Of a DNA stretch of 64,000 nucleotides, positions 44,846 to 52,842 are shown in pieces; the first letter of the stretch is position 1, and each line of letters begins with the position of its first letter. The stretch spans positions 1 through 64,000 of the forward strand of contig CAZHXN010000007.1 in NCBI GenBank assembly GCA_964536415.1, read 5' to 3'. Origin of the DNA: Trichothermofontia sp964536415 (GTDB lineage Bacteria > Cyanobacteriota > Cyanobacteriia > B231). The position numbers and the translations under genes are program-made. The notes beneath the pieces were generated by a model that worked only from the letters and a program-made list of their open reading frames with translations, searched no databases and was not told the DNA's origin.

Positions 44846-44977
44846 TTAGTCCTCATGCTCCTCATAGGGGTCCCGCAGTTCCTTAGACGGGGGGCCAAAG
44901 GCAGTGTAAATGGCGTAGCCCGTAATCGCCAGCAGGAGAACACCGATCGTGATACCAAGCGTAAGTGCAGGTTCCAT
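44846..44977 (-). CDS. psbN: Photosystem II assembly protein PsbN
   Basis: A 43-residue protein, too short for usual gene length limits. The reading MEPALTLGITIGVLLL then AITGYAIYTAFGPPSKELRD and PYEEHED is an unmistakable PsbN: one N-terminal membrane helix, then a short hydrophilic tail. PsbN is an assembly factor needed for repair and assembly of photosystem II, not a stable subunit. It lies on the opposite strand from psbH, 92 bases away, as in nearly all cyanobacteria and chloroplasts. Confidence 0.97.
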   Translation of the reverse strand: MEPALTLGITIGVLLLAITGYAIYTAFGPPSKELRDPYEEHED

Positions 44978-45069
44978 AGAATTAGGGGGTGAATCGGACG
45001 TAAAGGGTGTACCGATCCTATGATAGATTACAGAAAGTTCATCGCTCTAGAATAAACAACGGATTAATC

Positions 45070-45258
45070 ATGGCACAGCGGACTTGGCTTGGTGACGTTT
45101 TAAGACCCCTTAACTCCGAGTACGGGAAAGTCGCTCCTGGTTGGGGCACCACCCTCCTAATGGGGATATTTATGGCCCTATTTCTCGTCTTCCTGCTGAT
45201 TATCCTGCAAATCTACAATGAGTCCATTGTCCTCGAAAGTTTTGATGTACGGTGGTAA
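45070..45258 (+). CDS. psbH: Photosystem II protein PsbH
   Basis: A 62-residue single-helix subunit of photosystem II. MAQRTWLGDVLRPLNSEYGK then a membrane helix LLMGIFMALFLVFLLIILQI and the tail YNESIVLESFDVRW match PsbH. It lacks the phosphorylated N-terminal extension of plant PsbH. The ATG at 45070 is chosen; an upstream in-frame GTG at 45007 lies inside the promoter region between psbN and psbH. An intrinsic terminator follows 60 bases after the stop. Confidence 0.97.
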   Translation: MAQRTWLGDVLRPLNSEYGKVAPGWGTTLLMGIFMALFLVFLLIILQIYNESIVLESFDVRW

Positions 45259-45317
45259 GGATTGGTCAACTAAGAATTATTAGAATTATTAGACCCACCT
45301 TCCTTACAAGCAATATT

Positions 45318-45340
45318 TCCCGGTCATGCCGGGATTTTTT
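45318..45340 (+). terminator. Intrinsic terminator after psbH
   Basis: CCCGG at 45319-45323 pairs with CCGGG at 45329-45333 around a TCATG loop, followed by A and six T. It lies 60 bases past the psbH stop codon. Confidence 0.8.
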
Positions 45341-45563
45341 GTTCTAATCTAGATGTGAATGCTAGGGTTAGGGCTGGAATAAATTTGAAAATTTACCTCG
45401 GAGATGTCTGGTAAATGAGGATCATCGTGGTGTAGGGGCAGGTTGCACCAGACTGAGATGCTCTCTCGGTAAGCCTACCCTCTATCGCTCAACCCGCCCT
45501 CTAGGGGGTAGACAGGTTCCGTCGGTTGCAAATCTAAAGGGGATAGCCGTCTCGCTTGTCTCA

Positions 45564-45583
45564 GGGGCAGGCAGGATGCCTCC
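45564..45583. repeat. Dispersed palindromic repeat, copy at 45.6 kb
   Basis: A copy of the GGCAGGCAGGATGCC-type palindrome also found at 16.9, 48.5, 62.3 and 63.9 kb. It sits in the 470-base gap between psbH and tatA. Confidence 0.7.
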
Positions 45584-45612
45584 TCCACCGACTACCTTTC
45601 GATCTACTGAGA

Positions 45613-45643
45613 TTATATGGGGGTTATATGGGGGTTATATGGG
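45613..45643. repeat. 11-bp tandem repeat upstream of tatA
   Basis: TTATATGGGGG is repeated head to tail at 45613-45623 and 45624-45634, with a third partial unit to 45643. The units lie 85-115 bases before the tatA start. Copy number could affect promoter spacing. The rest of the psbH-tatA gap shows only the psbH terminator and one dispersed palindrome. Confidence 0.85.
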
Positions 45644-45728
45644 TTCATTGCAATCTACCCCTACCAGATCTATAGGGCTCATTGAGTTCTGAATTGAGTT
45701 TCGATCGCAGGCATAGGAGGATCGCCGC

Positions 45729-46094
45729 ATGAATATTTTTGGCATTGGCCTACCGGAAATGATCTTGATTTTCATTGTGGCCTTACTCATTTTTGGGCCG
45801 AAAAAGTTGCCGGAAATCGGTCGCACTTTGGCCAAAACGCTGCGCAGTTTTCAGGATGCTTCCCGGGAATTTGAAACAGAATTAAAGCGGGAGGCGGCTG
45901 AGCTAGAGAAGGTGACCCGCCAGGAGCCGATGGCAGCCACCCTCGAAAAGGCACCTCCCCAAGCCTTATCTCCCGCTAGCCCCGCAGCGAATGGGGGCGA
46001 ACGCCCCGTGGTTGAGGCAACTGCCGACCCTCCGCTCGCAGTAACCGAAGCCCCGGCCACCCAATCTTCACAACCCAGTGAGGCTGATTTCTAA
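45729..46094 (+). CDS. tatA: Sec-independent protein translocase, TatA/TatE family
   Basis: A 121-residue TatA-type protein. It has the short N-terminal membrane helix (IGLPEMILIFIVALLIFGPK) with the family FGPKKLPEIGR hinge and amphipathic helix. A charged, Ala/Pro-rich C-terminal tail follows. TatA forms the pore that moves folded proteins, such as those with twin-arginine signals, across the membrane. The caspase-like protein at 59.8 kb carries such a signal. The ATG at 45729 has AGGAGGATCG just upstream, a strong ribosome-binding site. Confidence 0.93.
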   Translation: MNIFGIGLPEMILIFIVALLIFGPKKLPEIGRTLAKTLRSFQDASREFETELKREAAELEKVTRQEPMAATLEKAPPQALSPASPAANGGERPVVEATADPPLAVTEAPATQSSQPSEADF

Positions 46095-46349
46095 TCCGTG
46101 GGTGGGGTACGTGTCCTCAGTAGCTCGAAAATAGATCAAAAGTAGATCGAAAATAGATCTGGAGTAGGCATCCGACCTGCCACCCAGACAGCCGAGATGG
46201 CGATCCCACGTTAAACGTGTGATCGACTCTACCTGCCTCTGTCTATCCCTCTCCCTAAATTGGGCGGGTCTATGCAGCCAGTCCTTCCTCCAGTTGCATT
46301 TGGGTGCGACCCGCCCCTACCCAACCTTGCCGCGATCGGACTGCTAGAT
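46095..46349. other. Gap between tatA and pth with several short repeats
   Basis: It holds AAATAGATC-type direct repeats at about 46126-46160 (three copies with small changes). A copy of the dispersed palindrome lies at 46161-46185. A near-perfect inverted repeat GATCCCACGTTAAACGTGTG lies at 46202-46221 and extends to GATC at 46224, centred on GTTAAAC. The last could be an operator. Confidence 0.5.
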
Positions 46350-47033
46350 ATGACAGCTAACGCTTCTGTGACGCCTCCTACCCTGGTCATCCCCCAACTG
46401 ATTGTTGGCCTGGGAAATCCAGGGAGTAAATATGACCAAACTCGCCACAACATTGGCTTTGCCGCGATCGATGCCCTGGCCGATCGCTGGCAAATCCTCC
46501 TGAGTGAAAACCGTCGGTTTCAAGGCTACATTGGCGAAGGCTGGGGACCCCAACGACGTAAAGTGCGCCTGCTCAAACCCCAAACCTATATGAATACTTC
46601 CGGCCAATCGATTCGGGCTGTGACCGATTGGTTTAAGCTGCCCCCCCAGTCCGTATTAGTCGTTTATGACGATATGGATCTGCCCGTGGGTCGCATTCGC
46701 CTCCGCCTAGCGGGTTCAGCAGGAGGACACAATGGCATGAAGTCCACGATCGCCCATCTGGGCACCCAGGATTTTCCCCGATTACGCATTGGCATTGGTG
46801 CTCCCCAGGGGCAACCCGTCGATCGCGATGCGGTTTCCCATGTTTTGGGGCGCTTTTCGGGGGCAGAAACCGCCATCATGAACCAGGTTCTCGATCAGGT
46901 GGTGGCCGCGATCGCCCTCAGTTTGACCGAGGGGGTGGCCAAGGCGATGAGTCTGTATAACAGTCTATCCATTGTCCCCAATTCCCCCGATCCGCCCAAA
47001 CAGCGCTCACAGTCGGAACCCGCTTCAGTATAA
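46350..47033 (+). CDS. pth: Peptidyl-tRNA hydrolase
   Basis: A 227-residue enzyme that frees tRNA from peptidyl-tRNA dropped by stalled ribosomes. Motifs are LIVGLGNPGSKYDQTRHNIG with the catalytic His, LLKPQTYMNTSGQSI with the conserved Asn, and VVYDDMDLPVGRIRLRLAGS then AGGHNGMKS. The ATG at 46350 is chosen; the upstream in-frame start at 46260 would be TTG. It carries a short Pro/Ser-rich tail at the C-terminus. An intrinsic terminator lies about 95 bases after the stop. Confidence 0.95.
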   Translation: MTANASVTPPTLVIPQLIVGLGNPGSKYDQTRHNIGFAAIDALADRWQILLSENRRFQGYIGEGWGPQRRKVRLLKPQTYMNTSGQSIRAVTDWFKLPPQSVLVVYDDMDLPVGRIRLRLAGSAGGHNGMKSTIAHLGTQDFPRLRIGIGAPQGQPVDRDAVSHVLGRFSGAETAIMNQVLDQVVAAIALSLTEGVAKAMSLYNSLSIVPNSPDPPKQRSQSEPASV

Positions 47034-47127
47034 ATACTCGGAATCCATACTTGGATAGATCAGTGACATCATCAGCCGTATCCCCTACCGGGGTGATCGC
47101 CGGGTATTGTGTAAATTTGTGACCATT

Positions 47128-47148
47128 AGGCCCAAAAAAGGGCCTTCT
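47128..47148 (+). terminator. Intrinsic terminator after pth
   Basis: AGGCCC at 47128-47133 pairs perfectly with GGGCCT at 47140-47145 across an A6 loop, followed by TCT. The T-tract is short, but a clear stem-loop is present. Confidence 0.7.
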
Positions 47149-47311
47149 AAAAAAAGGACGTTCTATAAATAAAGAAAATAAAGAGCCTCTAGGGTCAAGC
47201 ACCTACCGTCAACCCATCATCTAGAACCGCCGGTTGCCATCAAACCAGTTTTTAGCCATCCATCAACCCATACCTGGAGGGGGTGCTGGGAGCATCCTAA
47301 CTGTCTCGACT

Positions 47312-47653
47312 ATGTTTGATCAATATTTACGCCACCCCAATCCGTCCTTTAAGAAAACAATGCCTGACGATGCTCCGTTGAACCAACCAACCGGGAATCT
47401 TCGATGCCCCATTATTGACCAAAAGTTAGTTATTAATTGTCATATCTATCTGCCGGATACCCCCAAGGCAGTCAGTGCGATTTGCTACAACGGTGATTAT
47501 TATAGCTACGTGCGACTATATCCCAATGTGGAGGCTGCTCAGCGGGGGGTCGATCGGATGCTCAGCTTAGGAAATACAGTGGTCTTGACGCAGGTCCGGA
47601 AGGGGCTTGTATTATGGGTGCTGGAGCCGGATGCCCGCCTAGCTCGTCAGTAA
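47312..47653 (+). CDS. Conserved cyanobacterial hypothetical protein
   Basis: A 113-residue soluble protein. The conserved-looking core is INCHIYLPDTPKAVSAICYN, followed by GDYYSYVRLYPNVEAAQRG and VVLTQVRKGLVLWVLEPDA. It is compact and beta-rich, with no catalytic motif. The start is ATG at 47312; ATG at 47360 is possible, and a TTG at 47234 is unlikely. The DUF3146-like gene begins 18 bases after its stop and the two are probably co-transcribed. I recall similar proteins in other cyanobacteria. Role unknown. Confidence 0.7.
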   Translation: MFDQYLRHPNPSFKKTMPDDAPLNQPTGNLRCPIIDQKLVINCHIYLPDTPKAVSAICYNGDYYSYVRLYPNVEAAQRGVDRMLSLGNTVVLTQVRKGLVLWVLEPDARLARQ

Positions 47654-47671
47654 CCCCGCTCAGCCATTACC

Positions 47672-47935
47672 GTGAGTTTCCGCCATTCCCCTGCCACAAC
47701 GGCCTATGTGCGCATCACACAACACTCCTGGCAACAGGGAAAAATTGTCGGCGAAGTGAGGGCCAGCAATTTTGAGTGGCAATTTCAATGGCATTTTCGC
47801 CGGGGTGCACTGTCAGTGGAACCGTCCCTGGGTCGTGCTCTTATCCAGGAACCCTTGAGCCGCTTTCTGGAGCAGCGGGACTACCAACTGGAACCTGGAG
47901 GTGACTACTCGTTTACTATTCGCGCTACCTTCTAA
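47672..47935 (+). CDS. DUF3146-like small protein
   Basis: An 87-residue protein. Segments TTAYVRITQHSWQQGKIVGE, WQFQWHFRRGALSVEP and FLEQRDYQLEPGGDYSFTIR match, as far as I recall, the cyanobacterial DUF3146 family. No function is known for it. It starts with GTG at 47672, 18 bases after the gene upstream. Confidence 0.75.
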   Translation: MSFRHSPATTAYVRITQHSWQQGKIVGEVRASNFEWQFQWHFRRGALSVEPSLGRALIQEPLSRFLEQRDYQLEPGGDYSFTIRATF

Positions 47936-48017
47936 GCAGGGGACTTGGCCTTCTCATCGGACGATCTCATCGGACGATTTGGAGGGTAGGCGTCTCGCTG
48001 GCATCCGCCTGTTTTGC

Positions 48018-48452
48018 TTATGCCGATCGCGTCAAATAGCGCTCAAGCAGCAAAATGGCCACAATGTCATCGATCGGGCGGGGAATCGATCGCAGGGCTT
48101 GGGGCACTAAACGGGCAAACCCCTGGGGGGGATACATCTGCCAGTACCGATCGCGGGCTTCTAAAGTGCTATTGCGCTCATCTACAGGGACGATCGGGAG
48201 AGGCGGCATCAAGGCACTGCTTAATTGCGCTTGCCAGGTTCGGGTACTGGTTTGATCGCCAATGATGATCTGGGTAAAAGGGTATTGCTGGTGTAGGCGT
48301 TGGACCGTCGCGATCGCGTCGCTGGCCGCAACCACTTGGTGATAGGGCACCTGGCGATCGGGGGTCATTACGGCAATGCCACACTTATCTCGCCCCGGAT
48401 CAAAGCCAAGCAGGTAGCTGATCAAGTTAGCCGCATCACCAGGGTCAGACAT
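48018..48452 (-). CDS. RuvX/YqgF-like RNase H-fold nuclease
   Basis: A 144-residue protein of the RNase H-like fold. The first catalytic Asp is in LLGFDPGRDKCGIAV. An IIIGDQTSTRTW segment follows, then PVDERNSTLEAR with the DER motif of RuvX. The last acidic residue is in IDDIVAILLLERYL. These match the Asp-Glu-Asp triad of RuvX/YqgF. In bacteria such proteins help mature pre-16S rRNA or were proposed as Holliday junction resolvases. Cyanobacteria usually have a separate true ruvX, so this may be a lineage-specific paralogue. The ATG at 48452 is chosen. Confidence 0.8.
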   Translation of the reverse strand: MSDPGDAANLISYLLGFDPGRDKCGIAVMTPDRQVPYHQVVAASDAIATVQRLHQQYPFTQIIIGDQTSTRTWQAQLSSALMPPLPIVPVDERNSTLEARDRYWQMYPPQGFARLVPQALRSIPRPIDDIVAILLLERYLTRSA

Positions 48453-48525
48453 AACTTTCAACGCAATCACAAAGAAGAGGTAGGATGATTGTCTTGGCTG
48501 TCGCAATCCGTCTCGACGGTTAGCA

Positions 48526-48546
48526 GGGCAGGCAAGATGCCTACCC
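48526..48546. repeat. Dispersed palindromic repeat, copy at 48.5 kb
   Basis: Exact reverse complement of 16872-16892 over 21 bases. It lies between the RuvX-like gene and por and is followed by CGGCTTTTTAG on the plus strand. Confidence 0.85.
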
Positions 48547-48680
48547 TACCGGCTTTTTAGACTGGTTGGCGATCGGCTAGCGGTTTTTTACCGCCAATGC
48601 GCTTCCTCGTTTGTAGTTCAGGCTTTAGCCTGAAACGACTAAAGTCGTTACTACCAACGCGAAACTTCAGGTTGACTGCA

Positions 48681-49628
48681 CTAGGTCAGGTAGACCAACT
48701 TGGCACTGAGTTCCCAGACCCGTCGGGCCATTTCATCATCCCGTGCTTGGGGTGAGACCCGTTGTTGGAATGCCTTGCGTCCTTCCTTCTGACGGTTGCC
48801 CCAACTCCAGTAGGAACCCGACTGGCCAAATTCCGGATCAGCGACCACCATTGCCAAGCGTTCGCCCGCTAATTCCTGAGAAACATAGCCTTTGGTGATG
48901 TACTTCTGGAATAGGGGGAATAGTTTCTGGAAGAGGGGATAGTGATTCCGGAAGAGGGGGGTTTCAGCTACACAACCGGGATAGAAGGAACTAAAGATAA
49001 TCCCCGTGGAGTCGTGATACCGGCGATGGAGTTCTCGCATGGTGAGCACATTACAAACCTTGCTTTCCTTGTAGGCTCGCACTGGCTCAAACTTTTTGCC
49101 ATCAATCATCGAAATAGGGGGTTTAAAGCCAGCGGTGAAACCTTCCAGATTGCCAAGATTGGGACGAGGATAGACCTTACCGCCTAATTCATCCGGGTTG
49201 TGGGTTACCGTCCCCAACAAAACTAGGCGCTTAATCGGGGATTGTTTCAAATCCTCCAACATTAAATTGCACAGGAGGAAATGCCCCAAGTGGTTGGTAG
49301 CGACCGTTAGCTCATAGCCTTCTGGACTACGCAGGGGTTCCTTGAGCAGCGGCATATAAATGGCAGCATTGCAGACCAATGCATCGAGCCGCCGCCCCGT
49401 GGCCCGAAACGCCTGGACAAAGGTACGTACACTGTTGAGATCAGCAGTGTCAATCGGCAAAATGGTATAGCTACTGGCGGGCATCCCGATGTCCTGAGCC
49501 GCTTTCTCAGCTTTCTCCAGGTTGCGGCAGGCCATGATCACGTGCCAACCGCGTTTCGCCAGTGCTTTGGCCCCGTACAGGCCGACGCCGGACGAGGCCC
49601 CGGTAATAATGACAGTGTTTTCTCCCAT
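48681..49628 (-). CDS. por: Light-dependent protochlorophyllide reductase
   Basis: A 315-residue short-chain dehydrogenase that reduces protochlorophyllide to chlorophyllide with NADPH and light. The NADPH loop is VIITGASSGVGLYGAKALAK and the catalytic Tyr-Lys motif is AYKESKVCN. The family-specific TNHLGHFLLCNLMLEDLKQS and FYPGCVAETPLFRNHYPLFQ, with the conserved Cys, confirm POR over other reductases. SYWSWGNRQKEGRKAF is the C-terminal hallmark. Full length with short N-terminus. Confidence 0.97.
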   Translation of the reverse strand: MGENTVIITGASSGVGLYGAKALAKRGWHVIMACRNLEKAEKAAQDIGMPASSYTILPIDTADLNSVRTFVQAFRATGRRLDALVCNAAIYMPLLKEPLRSPEGYELTVATNHLGHFLLCNLMLEDLKQSPIKRLVLLGTVTHNPDELGGKVYPRPNLGNLEGFTAGFKPPISMIDGKKFEPVRAYKESKVCNVLTMRELHRRYHDSTGIIFSSFYPGCVAETPLFRNHYPLFQKLFPLFQKYITKGYVSQELAGERLAMVVADPEFGQSGSYWSWGNRQKEGRKAFQQRVSPQARDDEMARRVWELSAKLVYLT

Positions 49629-50464
49629 GCTCTTCTAATTCGTTTCACAAACGGCTACTCTTTCAAGGATCGCATACCCCTGAACCGATCGCACTGCTTT
49701 CCCAAATTTTCCAACCACGACGGGAGTGATCTCCAGAACGATAAATTTTTATCTATCGTTGATATTGGCTTAACTACACTGCCGCTGACTGACGGGGGTT
49801 GCGGTAAGGGGGGAGATGACCATGTATCGGGTCGGGTGCAGTCAGAAAACCGGATCGGGGGGGCACGTCCTCTGAGGACTTAGGCTATCGGAGTAAAAGC
49901 AACCACAGAGACATAGAGAGCACAGAGAATGTAATGATGTGTCGCAGGTGTTGGACTAGGGTGGACGCCTATCTTGCGCCGATAATTATGCCGCAATTGC
50001 CACGATAATGGTGGAACAACGGATCAATCTCTTGGTGAGGGAAGTGGCCTTTTGTGTCGAAGATTGGGGCTTGGATAGACTGAAGATTAATTAATATGGC
50101 CACAATATCCTCTAATGTCTAAGAAGATTGCAATCATTACATCTCCATACTATGCTACTAATGTTACTCAATTTTTCGGTACCAAAGTCTGAGACTTTAG
50201 AGATTATTGATATGCTCTGGTTGCTTGTCTGTGCAGGTTTAGTCTTTTTGCGGATGAGGGAGCAGTCATAACAGTTCAATGGGAGCATATTAAGTATATG
50301 GCTGAAGTATATGGCTGAGCCTTGGACCACTCTTGTAAACCCCTGGTTTTACCCTGCTGAATCATTGATGAGTGGCTTAAACTGGAGATCTCACCCCTGG
50401 CAGAATCCGGCGATCGCATACGCTAAGCTGAAAAGCGTAGATTTCTGCACGCATCCCGGTAGCC
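49629..50464. other. 836-base gap between por and glcD with AT-rich island
   Basis: No intact gene. A segment at 49899-49928 matches the widespread ACCACAGAGACAnAGAGAGC repeat of bacterial intergenic DNA. Positions 50008-50096 encode a 28-codon open stretch with MVEQRINLLVREVAFCVEDW. The following 50090-50330 is distinctly AT-rich compared with both sides and holds stop codons in all frames. A direct repeat AAGTATATGGCTGA lies at 50293-50306 and 50307-50320. It looks like decayed foreign DNA. Confidence 0.5.
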
Positions 50465-51922
50465 ATGTCCCAGCGAGATTGGTCTTTCTTGATTCAACAA
50501 TTTGCCGCCGCGATCGGCCCAGATCAGGTTATCCGTAAGCGGGAACAACTGCTGGTCTATGAGTGCGATGGTCTGACCAGCTACCGCCAGCGACCGGCTG
50601 TTGTGGTTTTACCCCGGACAACAGAGGAAGTAGCTGCGATCGTGCGGATTTGCGATCGCGAAGGCGTTCCCTTTGTCGCCCGTGGGGCAGGAACAGGGCT
50701 TTCGGGGGGTGCCTTACCCGTGGAGGATGGCGTCCTGATCGTCACGGCCCTGATGCGCCAGATCCTTGACATTGACTACGATAACCAGCGCATTACCGTC
50801 CAACCAGGGGTGATCAACAACTGGGTCACCCAAGCGGTTAGTGGGGCGGGGTTTTACTATGCCCCCGATCCGTCGAGTCAGATTATTTGCTCGATCGGCG
50901 GCAACGTGGCAGAAAATTCCGGGGGCGTCCACTGTCTCAAGTATGGCGTCACGACCAACCATGTGCTGGGGTTGAAACTGGTGCTGCCCGATGGCACGAT
51001 CGTCGATGTGGGAGGCAGCATCCCGGAAATGCCCGGTTACGACCTGACCGGTCTCTTCGTCGGCTCCGAAGGCACCCTGGGGATTGCCACTGAAATTACC
51101 CTGCGGATTCTCAAGGCCCCGGAAGCGGTGCGCGTGTTGCTAGCGGATTTCACCGCGATCGAGGCTGCGGGCGCTGCCGTGTCGGACATCATCAGTAGTG
51201 GCATTATCCCTGGGGGCATGGAAATCATGGACAACCTCAGCATTAACGCCGTCGAGGATGTGGTGGCCACGGGCTGTTATCCCCGCGATGCCGCCGCGAT
51301 TTTGCTGGTGGAGTTGGATGGGTTAGAGGTGGATGTGGAAACCAGCAGCCAACGGGTCGCGGCCATCTGTCAGCAAAACGGTGCCCGCAGGGTGGTGAGT
51401 GCTGCCGATCCAGAACAACGCCTAAAATTGTGGAAAGGTCGCAAAGCCGCCTTTGCTGCCGCAGGTCACCTGAGTCCGGATTACTATGTTCAGGATGGCG
51501 TGATTCCCCGCACCCAACTCTCCTATATCCTGCGAGAAATTGAACAGTTAAGCCAACAGTATGGTTTCCAGATTGCCAATGTTTTTCATGCGGGGGACGG
51601 CAATCTCCATCCCTTGATTTTGTATGATAACGCCGTTCCAGGTGCCCTGGCAAAAGTGGAGGAACTGGGCGGTGAAATCCTCAAACGCTGTGTGCAAGTG
51701 GGGGGGAGCCTATCGGGGGAACACGGCATTGGGGCAGACAAACGCTGCTATATGCCTGCCATGTTTAATGCCACGGATTTAGAAACCATGCTCTGGGTGC
51801 GCCAAGTGTTTAACCCCAAGGGACTGGCCAATCCCGATAAGATTTTTCCTACCCCCCGTACCTGTGGGGAAGCGGCGCAAGCGAAACTCAGCTACTCAAC
51901 TCAAGGGGCCGAGGTCTTTTAA
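50465..51922 (+). CDS. glcD: Glycolate dehydrogenase / FAD-linked oxidase, GlcD subunit
   Basis: A 485-residue FAD-binding oxidase. The FAD domain shows PFVARGAGTGLSGGALPVED and GGNVAENSGGVHCLKYGVTT. The C-terminal NVFHAGDGNLHPLILYDN and SLSGEHGIGADKRCYMPAMF carry the FAD and metal-binding His residues of GlcD. It oxidises glycolate to glyoxylate in photorespiration, passing electrons on. D-lactate oxidation is an alternative in this family. GlcF is elsewhere. gcvT, a later step, is in the same window. Confidence 0.94.
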   Translation: MSQRDWSFLIQQFAAAIGPDQVIRKREQLLVYECDGLTSYRQRPAVVVLPRTTEEVAAIVRICDREGVPFVARGAGTGLSGGALPVEDGVLIVTALMRQILDIDYDNQRITVQPGVINNWVTQAVSGAGFYYAPDPSSQIICSIGGNVAENSGGVHCLKYGVTTNHVLGLKLVLPDGTIVDVGGSIPEMPGYDLTGLFVGSEGTLGIATEITLRILKAPEAVRVLLADFTAIEAAGAAVSDIISSGIIPGGMEIMDNLSINAVEDVVATGCYPRDAAAILLVELDGLEVDVETSSQRVAAICQQNGARRVVSAADPEQRLKLWKGRKAAFAAAGHLSPDYYVQDGVIPRTQLSYILREIEQLSQQYGFQIANVFHAGDGNLHPLILYDNAVPGALAKVEELGGEILKRCVQVGGSLSGEHGIGADKRCYMPAMFNATDLETMLWVRQVFNPKGLANPDKIFPTPRTCGEAAQAKLSYSTQGAEVF

Positions 51923-52083
51923 TGGCGCAACTGTCCAGCCCCCGCCCGCGTGTCCAGCCCTGCGCGGGGAAGCAGCAGTAGTCAACCCGCGATCGCTCTA
52001 CAATAAACGCGACCGCCAACGATGACCGCCAACCATTTAGAACCATTGAGTTAGAACCATTGAGAACGAGAAAGGAACGCTTC

Positions 52084-52656
52084 ATGAGCGTCAAAATCAT
52101 CAAATCTAGGCAGCCATGTCTAATCACGAGTCTGGCGGTGACCCTTTGGGCGGGGGGACTAGCCCTCGTTAATGCGGATGAGCCAGACACAACGCCCCAT
52201 CCCCAGACGGCGATACCCAGCCCCTTGACCCAGAGGCCCTCAACCCTGGCACCCCCGCCCGTGATAGCGCAAACCGATCGCGATCGGGGAACCGGTGCTG
52301 CCACCGAGGGTATCAAAGGCCGAGCCGAAGCTTTTGGCGATGCCCTCAGTGCAGCGCACTATGAGCAAGCATGGACCTATCTCCACCCGATTTTGCAAGC
52401 GGACCTCTCACCGGCCCGGATCGGGCAAAAATGGGAATCCTTACTCCAGCGCACTGGCCCCTTTGAACGACGACTCAACACCCAAACCCAGCGCAATTTG
52501 GTGATTATCAAGGCCAAGTTCGGACGCACCACCGACGATCTGTTCCTCGTCTTTGACAACGCAGGACGGATTTATAGCGTTGATTTCCCCGCTACCGCCG
52601 CGGATGACTTGTTTGATGACTTGTTTGGTGAGGCCGATAACGCAACGTCTCCCTAG
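52084..52656 (+). CDS. Exported DUF3887-like protein
   Basis: A 190-residue protein with an N-terminal signal sequence (LITSLAVTLWAGGLALVNA). A low-complexity Thr/Pro linker follows to about residue 70. The C-terminal 110 residues (AFGDALSAAHYEQAWTYLHP, LFLVFDNAGRIYSVDF) follow the DUF3887/NTF2-like pattern: a helix pair followed by curved strands. The ATG at 52084 has AAAGGA 8 bases upstream; the upstream TTG is unlikely. A periplasmic binding or helper role is inferred only. Stand-alone gene. Confidence 0.7.
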   Translation: MSVKIIKSRQPCLITSLAVTLWAGGLALVNADEPDTTPHPQTAIPSPLTQRPSTLAPPPVIAQTDRDRGTGAATEGIKGRAEAFGDALSAAHYEQAWTYLHPILQADLSPARIGQKWESLLQRTGPFERRLNTQTQRNLVIIKAKFGRTTDDLFLVFDNAGRIYSVDFPATAADDLFDDLFGEADNATSP

Positions 52657-52842
52657 GCGAAGGGCTGTTTTGCCCCTTTCCCTTGATCATGCTGCCGATC
52701 GCAGTGCCTCTCCGCAGGAGAATCGCCCATTTCACCCTGACCCCCGATCCGGTGCAACTAGGACTAGAGGTCTGCCTAATGGGGGCTGTTTATCGGTGGA
52801 CGGCCAAAGCGATCGGCTAGCCAATCCAGTTGGCTAGGGATC

